A stretch of 64,000 nt of DNA from contig DASXUX010000074.1 in NCBI GenBank assembly GCA_036504595.1, forward strand, positions 90,842-154,841, read 5' to 3'. Below are positions 52,959 to 60,319 of the stretch, in pieces. This DNA is from DASXUX01 sp036504595 (GTDB lineage Bacteria; Planctomycetota; SZUA-567; H5-PLA8). A model generated the notes under the pieces. That model searched no databases. It was not told the DNA's origin and saw nothing but the letters and a program-made list of their open reading frames with translations. Positions within the stretch are counted from its first letter, which is position 1; every line of letters starts with the position of its first letter. Position numbers and translations under genes: made by a program.

Positions 52959-53603
52959 ATGAGCCTGCAGTTGGCGGTGCGACCAAACGCGCGCGGAACC
53001 GGCAGAGTCTCGGGCTTCACGTTGATCGAGATGCTGGTGGTGATCGCGATCATTCTCATCCTGATCGGCATTCTGATCCCGGTCATCGGCACGGCTCAGC
53101 AACAAGCCCGCAAGAGGGCCACGCGGACGCTGATTGACGGTCTTGCGGCGGGGATTGAGCGCTACAACGTCCAGTTCGGCATGTATCCGCCGGACGGAAA
53201 CATCGATTCGCGGTTCCAGAACTCCAGCGCGTATCTCTTGTACTACCTCTGCGGGGAGGATCGCACGGGAGTGACGAAGCGGTACGTGGGATTGGACGGC
53301 AAGCAAAAGATCACCAAGTTTGATCCTTACGTAACCGTTCCCGAACAACACTTAACGAAGAAGAACGGCGAGTGGATCATCGTGGATTCCTGGCACGAGC
53401 CCATCTCGTATCTGAACTGCGCTCAGAATCCAGACTTAGTTCAGGCGCGAGCAAGTGGAGTTGCGCCCGACCCGGCGAAGTACCACAACTACATTACCTT
53501 CGACATCTACTCGACCGGGCCAGACAGGGAGGTGGACAGCGATCCGCCGGACCACAAGAAAGCTCAGCCAAACGACATCACCAACTGGTCGAAGATCAAG
53601 TGA
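52959..53603 (+). CDS. Pseudopilin, GspG-like (first of the array)
   Basis: 214 residues from the ATG at 52959. Prepilin leader ends VSG with the peptidase site before FTLIEMLVVIAIILILIGIL (Glu+5 kept), followed by the long helix and the GspG-like YPPDG turn. The C-terminal DIYSTGPDREVDSDPPDH resembles the calcium-site region of type II secretion major pseudopilins. No secretion ATPase or platform gene is nearby; the assembly machinery must be elsewhere. Confidence 0.9.
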   Translation: MSLQLAVRPNARGTGRVSGFTLIEMLVVIAIILILIGILIPVIGTAQQQARKRATRTLIDGLAAGIERYNVQFGMYPPDGNIDSRFQNSSAYLLYYLCGEDRTGVTKRYVGLDGKQKITKFDPYVTVPEQHLTKKNGEWIIVDSWHEPISYLNCAQNPDLVQARASGVAPDPAKYHNYITFDIYSTGPDREVDSDPPDHKKAQPNDITNWSKIK

Positions 53604-53619
53604 GGAAAGGAGTCGGCTC

Positions 53620-54297
53620 ATGCTGACCGAAACGCGCATGTTCTTCAGAACACGGACTCAGCGATCCGCCAGCGCTGCCTCCGCCGGTTTCACCTTGATC
53701 GAGATGCTCGTCGTGGTGCTGGTTCTTTCGTTGCTGGCGGCGTTGATTGTTCCGGCGTTGAGCTCCGCGCGCAAGCGCCGCTTCATCGTCTTGGCGGCCG
53801 CCGAAGTCAAGACGATCGCCGCGGCGGCGGAGCAGTATTTCCAGGCGCTGCACTGCTATCCACCGGATACGGACATGTTTACGACGGGCGCCAACCCAGA
53901 GCTCATCAAGCCTGATCCGGACTCCATCTTCAAGTATCTTGGCCGAGAGATCACTGAGCAAAACTCGAAAGCCAAATACGGTCCGTTCATGCTATGCAAA
54001 ACGACCTATCTCGGCGGCACTACCATGGAATCATACATGGACCCCTGGGGGAAGCCCTACCACATGGACTGTGTGCACTCATCCATGGATCCCCGCACGG
54101 GCGACGTGACGGTGCGAGGGGAACCGTATCCGCCGGCTTCCAGCCCGGCAGACAAGGCCCTGTGCGTATTGGATGTGAAGGTGTGGTCCAGCGGGCCCGA
54201 TGGCGAGGAACGAGACGGCTCGGCGTCCTTTTCCGGGCGAAATGAAGCGGCCGGCGACGTGAACAAGGACAACATTTGTTCCTGGGAGTTGAACTAG
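53620..54297 (+). CDS. Pseudopilin, GspG-like
   Basis: 225 residues from the ATG at 53620, 9 bases after AAAGGAG. Leader ends ASAG, then FTLIEMLVVVLVLSLLAALI. Has the CYPPDTDMF turn and a C-terminal VWSSGPDGEERDGSASF calcium-type segment. It starts 16 bases after the previous stop, so both are on one mRNA. Two Cys (CYPP and NICSW) may form a disulfide. Confidence 0.9.
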   Translation: MLTETRMFFRTRTQRSASAASAGFTLIEMLVVVLVLSLLAALIVPALSSARKRRFIVLAAAEVKTIAAAAEQYFQALHCYPPDTDMFTTGANPELIKPDPDSIFKYLGREITEQNSKAKYGPFMLCKTTYLGGTTMESYMDPWGKPYHMDCVHSSMDPRTGDVTVRGEPYPPASSPADKALCVLDVKVWSSGPDGEERDGSASFSGRNEAAGDVNKDNICSWELN

Positions 54298-54308
54298 AGG
54301 AGACGCGC

Positions 54309-55037
54309 ATGCGGCGAAGGCGTGGCTTTACGATGCTGGAAATGTTGACGGTCATTTCCATCATTTTCTTCCTGCTGGCGATGCTGGCCGGCATCTTCCT
54401 GCGCCAGCAGAAAACGGTGCGGGTGCGTGCGACGCAGCAGTTGCTCGAACGCATTGGCTTGGGCTTGACGCGGTACTACGGCGAATTGCGGTGCTATCCG
54501 CCAGATGTCGGTTACGGGCTGGCCACGATGAATACACGGTTTGGCATCGTTGACGCAGCCGGTACGCGCAGCGTGCTTTACGACCCGGGTGCGCTCTGGC
54601 GTTACCTGGGGCGGGAAGTAACGGAGTACTATAGCGACAAAAGCGTGAAGCGAACGTTGGGACCGTTCGTGCAGTTCAGGCCGGAGGAACTGGCCGCATA
54701 CGATGATCCAACCTATGCGTACCAGAGCTACTACGTTGTGGACGCCTGGAACCATCAAGTCGGCTACGTGGGCAATCCGCGGCGTGTCGTTCACAACCGC
54801 GGCGCGGTGGACTTGTACTCGGCAGGCGCGGACAAAAAGACGGCCAGCGACGATGGCGGCGATCACGGCGCCGGTGGCCGTCCAGATCAAGCCTATGCCG
54901 GCTTTCCCAATGACACGGCTGCGGATATGGGCGAAGCGGCCAACAATGGGTCTCTAACCCTCTTTAAGACGAACAAGACCGCGGATGACGAGAAGTTGGG
55001 TCTGGATGACATCAACAACTGGGATCCGCAGAATTAA
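54309..55037 (+). CDS. Pseudopilin, GspG-like
   Basis: 242 residues from the ATG at 54309 (AGGAG upstream, overlapping no gene). The leader is very short, MRRRRG, before FTMLEMLTVISIIFFLLAML. CYPPDVGYG turn and DLYSAGADKKTASDD-type C-terminal region as in the neighbours. 11 bases after the previous stop. Confidence 0.9.
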   Translation: MRRRRGFTMLEMLTVISIIFFLLAMLAGIFLRQQKTVRVRATQQLLERIGLGLTRYYGELRCYPPDVGYGLATMNTRFGIVDAAGTRSVLYDPGALWRYLGREVTEYYSDKSVKRTLGPFVQFRPEELAAYDDPTYAYQSYYVVDAWNHQVGYVGNPRRVVHNRGAVDLYSAGADKKTASDDGGDHGAGGRPDQAYAGFPNDTAADMGEAANNGSLTLFKTNKTADDEKLGLDDINNWDPQN

Positions 55038-55049
55038 GCACAGGAGGAC

Positions 55050-56387
55050 ATGGCCATGCTCTGCCATCCATTGACGTTGACACCTGTGCGAAGGCGCGCC
55101 CGAGCCTTTACGCTCATCGAACTGCTGGTGGTCATGGGCATCATTCTGCTGATGGTGGGCATCGCGCTGGTATCAGTCAATTCGATGCTGCGCAGTTCTC
55201 GCATGTCCCGGGCCGTCGGGTTGATGCTGGCCGCCGTGGACGAGTCGCGCACGATGGGGATGACGGTGCGCTCCACGACTCAGGTGGACGTTACGCGGAT
55301 CGACCAGGAGGGTTCGACAAACCGGCTCTCCGTCACCCAGCCTTACTTCGACGATGGGTTTGAAAGCTACACGCCCTACGGACCCAACGATCCGACTCCA
55401 GTCAATAACCCGGCTGTGCAGAACTGGGTCTCGGGGGACTCCGGCAAGATATACGTCGAGAACGATGGCACTCGTTGCATGCTCGTCCGTTCGGGCTTCT
55501 GGTACTTTAACGTGACCGGCAAAGTAGAGTCTCAAGGCGACTTTGAGACCAACATTTCCGCGCGGGTTAAGTTTCTTCCCGTGGACGCCGCCAAGGTCGC
55601 GGCTCAACGCTGGCTGCAGGTCGTGGGCGCTGCGAAGTACAGCGGTGCCATTGTCACGGGCGGGTACGGCGTGACTCTAAAGATCCTTCCCATGCCCGGT
55701 GCTCTGGGGCGCAACGCTGCGAGCTCCATTTTTCTGGCTGCAGCGGGTACGCCCATGCCAGGCAACTACCAAGCTTTGACCGGATCGACCCGCATTCCCC
55801 CGCTGCAGCCGAACCTTGTGGTCGATAATTCCACAGGCTTCGCCCCGGGGTATACGCCCATGACGTCCCTCGTGCAGGGCGTCTGGTATCGCGTTAGCCT
55901 GCTCATCAAGAAAATCACCGACGTAGATCCCAAAGTCGGCGCGCGCGTCATTTTATCCGCAAAGGTATGGGCCGACGGCCAGATGGAACCTAGCGATTGG
56001 ACTGTGGGCCCGCTACAGGATACCGGCAGCGCAGACACGGCGCAGAACGGTCCAGGCGCTTTCATCTGTGGTGGCGGCGACATTCATGTGGATGACGTAA
56101 AGTATGACGTACGCCCCATTCGCTATTTTCCGCAAGGCATACGCATCGACGCCATGGCAGCAAAGCCTTTGGTTCCCGATCCCATCAATGCCAGCGACTG
56201 GGATATAGCCTCCCCCGATAGCCCGGTGAACTTCCCGCTGAGTTTCCGTCCGGATGGCACCTGCGGGCAGCGCTACCTGCTCCGTTTCACCGACACTACT
56301 ACCGGGGACCGGCGCTGGGTGTCGATCGATCAGAATACGGGCCGTGCCCGAGCTGAACACACCATCGACAAGGCGATCGCAAAATGA
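55050..56387 (+). CDS. Large minor pseudopilin, GspH/FimT-like, with beta-sandwich domain
   Basis: 445 residues, 2-3 times the usual size. After the leader, RAFTLIELLVVMGIILLMVGI and the SSRMSRAVGLMLAAVDESRTM helix match GspH/FimT. Residues about 95-360 (YFDDGFESYTPYG, FWYFNVTGKVESQGDFE, VWYRVSLLIKKITDVDP) look like a LamG/concanavalin-type jelly roll inserted before the final strands (GTCGQRYLLRFTDTTTGDR). Such a domain could give the pseudopilus tip carbohydrate-binding ability. Confidence 0.87.
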   Translation: MAMLCHPLTLTPVRRRARAFTLIELLVVMGIILLMVGIALVSVNSMLRSSRMSRAVGLMLAAVDESRTMGMTVRSTTQVDVTRIDQEGSTNRLSVTQPYFDDGFESYTPYGPNDPTPVNNPAVQNWVSGDSGKIYVENDGTRCMLVRSGFWYFNVTGKVESQGDFETNISARVKFLPVDAAKVAAQRWLQVVGAAKYSGAIVTGGYGVTLKILPMPGALGRNAASSIFLAAAGTPMPGNYQALTGSTRIPPLQPNLVVDNSTGFAPGYTPMTSLVQGVWYRVSLLIKKITDVDPKVGARVILSAKVWADGQMEPSDWTVGPLQDTGSADTAQNGPGAFICGGGDIHVDDVKYDVRPIRYFPQGIRIDAMAAKPLVPDPINASDWDIASPDSPVNFPLSFRPDGTCGQRYLLRFTDTTTGDRRWVSIDQNTGRARAEHTIDKAIAK

Positions 56388-56404
56388 CTTTTCGGAGTGG
56401 ACAC

Positions 56405-57007
56405 ATGAATGGAACTCTTCTCTTCCCAGTGCGCAATGGCGTCCGGCGGTACGGCCGCCCGTCCGGCTTCAGCCTGATCGAGGTGCTGTTCGCCATCGGC
56501 ATGCTGGGGATGGGCATCGTAGGGGTGCTGGCGCTGTTCACGACCGGGATCTCCGCGGCAGCCTGGTCGGGCAACATGACCAGCGCGGCCATGGAGGCTC
56601 AGACACTTTATACGAAAGTGCTGGCCGAGTCCGACGCCAACGGGAAGCGCATTTACCTTGCGAAAATACAGGATCCGGACAATCCGGTGCCGTGGGAGAA
56701 GACCCCGATCCGCAAATGGATCCACGGCGAAACCGAAACGGAAGAGCCTACGCAGATCTTGTCGGCCCTTACCAAGCAGGTTGAGGATCCCGAACTGTGG
56801 TGGCGCTGCCGGGTCTCGCGGTTCCCGATGAGCAAAGAGGATCCCATGGACCCCGCGAAGGACGTCAAGACGTTGACCGAAGCGTTGCCTGCGGGTCTGT
56901 TTCAGATTGCGATCGCGGTGTACCGAAATCCCGCGGGGCGGATCGAGGCCCCCGCCAAGAACAATCCGGTGGCCATCTACACCACGTACGTTACGGCTGG
57001 ATACTGA
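56405..57007 (+). CDS. Minor pseudopilin, GspI/PilV-like
   Basis: 200 residues from the ATG at 56405 (GGAG 8 bases upstream); an alternative ATG at 56384 overlaps the previous stop. The leader ends RPSG before FSLIEVLFAIGMLGMGIVGV, whose GMGIVGVLALFT pattern is typical of I/V-type minor pilins. The globular part is rich in Glu/Lys/Pro. Confidence 0.87.
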   Translation: MNGTLLFPVRNGVRRYGRPSGFSLIEVLFAIGMLGMGIVGVLALFTTGISAAAWSGNMTSAAMEAQTLYTKVLAESDANGKRIYLAKIQDPDNPVPWEKTPIRKWIHGETETEEPTQILSALTKQVEDPELWWRCRVSRFPMSKEDPMDPAKDVKTLTEALPAGLFQIAIAVYRNPAGRIEAPAKNNPVAIYTTYVTAGY

Positions 57008-57061
57008 GGCCGGCAGGGTAGGGTCCCCACAAGGGGAAAAGGTACGGAAGGAGACTGCTGC

Positions 57062-57853
57062 ATGCCGCCCACACGCGCTCGGACCCGGTGCACAGGGTTT
57101 ACGCTCATCGAACTGATGGTGGCCATTTCGATATCCGTCGTGCTGTTGTCGATTCTCGCGTTCGTCTTCAAGATCGCCACCGGTGCGACGCGCGATGCCG
57201 CCAGCCGGGTTTCACTGACCGAACGCTTGCGCATGGTCAACATCCGCCTGCGCCAGGAGATCGGGTCCATGTTGCCGCAGGTGCGGCTGGATGGATTGCC
57301 TCCCAAAGGCAAGCCCTGTCTGGACGGTCGCACGTTTGTGGGGTCCTTCGATGGAAAAGCGTTTATCTTTGCGACCTCCACGGCGGAATTCGGCCGGCCG
57401 GTGTCGGTGGACGTGAAGTACGAATTTTTGCCTGATCCAGACGACCAGACCGGGCAGACCATGTTGCTGGTGCGCTGGCGTGACAAGACTGGACCGTACG
57501 TGTTGGACAAAAAAACTAATACTTGGGCGAGCAACCCAAACTATGTGCTGGGCGATGAAAGCTGGGAACTGAACACCGGCACTCCGCCGTGGATGCAAAG
57601 CGACGTGCTGTTGAAGGGCGTGACGTTTGGAAAGTTCGAGATTATTGATCCGCCGGATACGATGAATCTTGCCGTGACGGGGGCCAAAGCGACGGCCACT
57701 CCCCCGGCCACAGCCAACCTGCAGCCGCGGACGTTGCCTTCGGCCATCAAGCTGTCCCTTGAATTCCGCGCAGATGTCGGGAACGTCAATATGACTCAGG
57801 CGGCCGTCATCGAATTTCCGGTCTATCGTGGACTGCTGCAGGGGCACAAGTAG
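57062..57853 (+). CDS. Minor pseudopilin, GspJ/PilW-like
   Basis: 263 residues. Leader ends RCTG before FTLIELMVAISISVVLLSIL, with the long helix ATRDAASRVSLTERLRMVNI typical of J/W-type pilins. H-, I- and J-like genes occur in the order used by type II secretion operons, which supports these assignments. A K-like gene was not found. Confidence 0.87.
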   Translation: MPPTRARTRCTGFTLIELMVAISISVVLLSILAFVFKIATGATRDAASRVSLTERLRMVNIRLRQEIGSMLPQVRLDGLPPKGKPCLDGRTFVGSFDGKAFIFATSTAEFGRPVSVDVKYEFLPDPDDQTGQTMLLVRWRDKTGPYVLDKKTNTWASNPNYVLGDESWELNTGTPPWMQSDVLLKGVTFGKFEIIDPPDTMNLAVTGAKATATPPATANLQPRTLPSAIKLSLEFRADVGNVNMTQAAVIEFPVYRGLLQGHK

Positions 57854-57867
57854 TTCAGGAGGAGCGC

Positions 57868-58494
57868 ATGGTCCACCGTCGCACACGCCGCGGATTCACG
57901 ATGATTGAACTGCTGGTCGTCGTGGCCATCATCGGCATCTTGATGGGCATCCTGCTTCCCACGCTGGCTTACGTCCGCAAGAAGGGCCGTGAGAGCAGCG
58001 CGCGCATGGCCATGAACACGATCGTCTCGGCGATCGAGGGCTACCGGCTCGACCTGCTGCACTATCCGCCGCATGATCGTCCGATCGGCCCTGGCGGCTC
58101 GTGGGGCCAGCCCGCGGCGCAACCGGCCGGCGGATCAGAAGTGCTGTACTACTATCTCTGCACCAAGCTGACCTATGGGGACATGCATTACGGACCTTAC
58201 CTGGGCAACGTCGGCAGCGAGCGCCTGAAAAGCCCCGCCTCCGGCAGTCCGGATAAGAAGCAGATAATCTCGCCCCTGAACGGCTTCTACATGTACATGG
58301 TCATCAAGGATCCGAACATTCCTCTCGACCAATCCAATGAAAACTACCTGGTCGTCGATGCCGGAATGGATGGCAAATTCGGCGGTGAGATCGACCCCGT
58401 GGCGGGCTGGCAAAGCGACGGCTCGGATGCGAACAACGATGGCATTCTGGACGACGTAGACAACATTTACAGTTCACCGCCCGTAAAGAAGTAA
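57868..58494 (+). CDS. Pseudopilin, GspG-like
   Basis: 208 residues from the ATG at 57868 (AGGAG upstream), 14 bases after the previous stop. Leader MVHRRTRRG before FTMIELLVVVAIIGILMGIL. LHYPPHD turn, then a DAGMDGKFGGEIDPVAGW C-terminal region. Closely related in layout to the next gene (LAYY/LYYYLC, GPYLGN, ISPLNG), so a likely tandem duplicate. Confidence 0.9.
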   Translation: MVHRRTRRGFTMIELLVVVAIIGILMGILLPTLAYVRKKGRESSARMAMNTIVSAIEGYRLDLLHYPPHDRPIGPGGSWGQPAAQPAGGSEVLYYYLCTKLTYGDMHYGPYLGNVGSERLKSPASGSPDKKQIISPLNGFYMYMVIKDPNIPLDQSNENYLVVDAGMDGKFGGEIDPVAGWQSDGSDANNDGILDDVDNIYSSPPVKK

Positions 58495-58548
58495 GCGTAC
58501 CACGGGCGTCCTGCCCGCGTAACGGCTTCTCGGTGGAGGACTCGGGCT

Positions 58549-59139
58549 ATGCGTCATCCCGCTGGCGAACGCCTCCGTCGTGCCGGCTTCACGCTCATCG
58601 AAGTCCTCGTGGTCGTTTCGATCATCCTGTTGCTGATGGGGCTCCTGCTTCCCACAATCGCCAAATTACCGGGTAGGTCGCGCGCGCGCGCCGCAAAAAT
58701 GTTCATTGAGGGCGAACTGGCCATTGCGTTGGAAGCGTATCGCACCGACTTCGGCTCTTACCCGCCGCACGACCAGCCGTTGGGTTCACTTGGGATGCCA
58801 TCCACGATTCCGGGCCAGGGAGGCTCTCAGGTGCTGGCCTACTATCTCTGCCGCAGGCACAAATGGGGCGACATGGGGTACGGGCCATACATCCGGAACG
58901 CTGGCGAAAGGCTTCGGGACGGCATCAATCCTGAGAAGAAGCTGTTGATCTCGCCGCTGGGTGGCTGCTACATGTACTCCGTGTTGACTGACCCGAACGT
59001 CAAAGGCCATCAACGTTGTCTGGTCGTCGATCCCGGCCCAGACAAGCAGTTCGGTGGCGAGATCGACCCGATCGCCGGATGGAAGGCCGACGGAAGCGGG
59101 TTCGAGAAAGACAATCTTTTCACTGAAGTCCCGCGCTAG
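58549..59139 (+). CDS. Pseudopilin, GspG-like (last of the array)
   Basis: 196 residues. Leader ends RRAG before FTLIEVLVVVSIILLLMGLL. SYPPHDQP turn, VLAYYLCRRHKWGDMGYGPY, DPGPDKQFGGEIDPIAGW, matching the previous gene block by block. The gene stops 15 bases before integrase-like remnants begin, so the array abuts a mobile-element scar. Confidence 0.9.
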   Translation: MRHPAGERLRRAGFTLIEVLVVVSIILLLMGLLLPTIAKLPGRSRARAAKMFIEGELAIALEAYRTDFGSYPPHDQPLGSLGMPSTIPGQGGSQVLAYYLCRRHKWGDMGYGPYIRNAGERLRDGINPEKKLLISPLGGCYMYSVLTDPNVKGHQRCLVVDPGPDKQFGGEIDPIAGWKADGSGFEKDNLFTEVPR

Positions 59140-59149
59140 AGCGATTCAC

Positions 59150-59470
59150 GTTTGTGCACTGCAGATGGGGCGCTTGTGTTTCACTCGCTGCGCCACACGT
59201 TCTGCACGAACTTGGCAAACTCCGTATTCATCCAAAGGTTGCGCAGGACTTGGTGCGGCATCGCGACATAAATTTGACATTCAGCCGCTATTCGCATACG
59301 GTTCTAGGCAGCGCGCCGAAGCCGTAGCCAAACTGCCAGAACTGCGGACCGGGCGCGCTGTAGCGGTCGCGATGGCCGCTGGCACAGCCGGACCTGAGGA
59401 TTCTGCTTGCTGTTCTGGGGCGGAAAACAGTCGGACAACGGCGAACGACGGCGAACTGAAGTACCTATGA
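59150..59470 (+). pseudogene. Tyrosine recombinase (integrase) C-terminal remnant, frameshifted
   Basis: One frame reads VFHSLRHTFCTNLANS (catalytic Arg-His box, about 59179-59220). After a one-base loss, the next frame reads IHPKVAQDLVRHRDINLTFSRYSH (59226-59298), covering box II with the HxxR and catalytic Tyr. After a second single-base shift near 59308, RQRAEAVAKLPEL continues to a stop at 59470. Joined, these give a standard planctomycete-type phage integrase end. The gene is dead. It ends 11 bases before tRNA-Leu. Confidence 0.85.
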
Positions 59471-59481
59471 AAGCACTCCGT

Positions 59482-59564
59482 GCCGGAGTGGCGGAATGGC
59501 AGACGCAGTGGATTCAAAATCCACCGCCCGCAAGGGCATGAGGGTTCGACTCCCTCCTCCGGTA
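59482..59564 (+). tRNA. tRNA-Leu (anticodon CAA)
   Basis: 83 bases. Acceptor stem GCCGGAG/CTCCGGT (one G-U), D-arm GTGGCGGAATGGCAGAC, anticodon stem GTGGA/TCCAC with loop TTCAAAA (anticodon CAA, reads UUG), a long class II variable arm (CGCCCGCAAGGGCAT), and T-arm GAGGGTTCGACTCCCTC. CCA is not encoded. The 3' half is a likely phage/island attachment site. Confidence 0.95.
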
Positions 59565-59577
59565 ATTTAATTCATTT

Positions 59578-59924
59578 TCTTTAACGGCCGTTCTGGAAGG
59601 GTTTACAGAAACGGCCTTTGCTGTGGCAGTCCCTGAATCGACACGCGCGCGACATTTCCCGTTCAAAACCACGCTCCCCACGTCTTCCGCGCACTTCCTG
59701 AGACGCGCGTCTGTGGTGTGCGCATAAAGGTTCATCGTTAGTTCCGGTGTGCTGTGTCGCGCCAACGTCTGCGCTGTCTTCGCGTCCGCGCCACTGTGAC
59801 AGATCAGAGAGACGTAAGTGTGCCGCAATCTGCTTGCGACGCGCCGTGCTGCAATAGATTGCGGAAGACTGCGCGCTAAATCCAACTTGCCATAAACATC
59901 AAATACGACAAGCCAATCATTCAC
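59578..59924 (-). pseudogene. Second tyrosine recombinase C-terminal remnant
   Basis: The minus-strand frame reads LRHTYVSLICHSGADAKTAQ and then TLARHSTPELTMNLYAHT, that is the Arg-His box and box II with the HxxR-like and Tyr residues of an integrase, followed by a typical tail. The N-terminal two-thirds are absent. The frame runs on into the tRNA (to 59514), which is presumably fortuitous. It is a different sequence from the remnant on the other side of the tRNA. Confidence 0.82.
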
Positions 59925-60319
59925 TTTCGCTGGTGATTCAGGTACGCTCGGAATCGCTCGGCGGAGCAGTTAATCCCACTCCGTCCGTGGAACGCATTCG
60001 CAAGATCTCGACCTGGACCGTCAATGGCGAGCGGGAGGTCAGGTCCCCCACATGCTTGACTCCTGAAGCTCGCAAGCTGATAGAAGACCTGCGTTCCGCT
60101 TTGTCTAAGTGGTTGGATGGATGCGCAACTCATACGAAGTTGCCGCAGCCTCGTACGTGAACTTCAACCCTACCGACGAACGCATTAGAGGCCGGCTGAA
60201 GTGGGACTGATCTGCGGAATCGCATGAGCACCCTGTTCGGCGCGTTGTGCCTTAACCTTCTGGACTCCAGGCGTGAAGATTCTTATGCTGATCTCCTCAA
60301 TTACAGAGGGGGATGTCTT
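59925..60319. other. Non-coding scar, no assignable gene
   Basis: 395 bases between the minus-strand integrase remnant and the alpha-galactosidase. Short open frames exist on both strands (for example minus 60133-59921, touching the remnant's frame by ATGA) but none resembled a known protein. Probably decayed mobile-element DNA. Confidence 0.5.

Noticed and set aside
59514..59577. C-terminal extension of the minus-strand integrase through the tRNA (YRRRESNPH)
   Set aside because: This is antisense tRNA-Leu sequence read as protein, a common artefact next to tRNA attachment sites.
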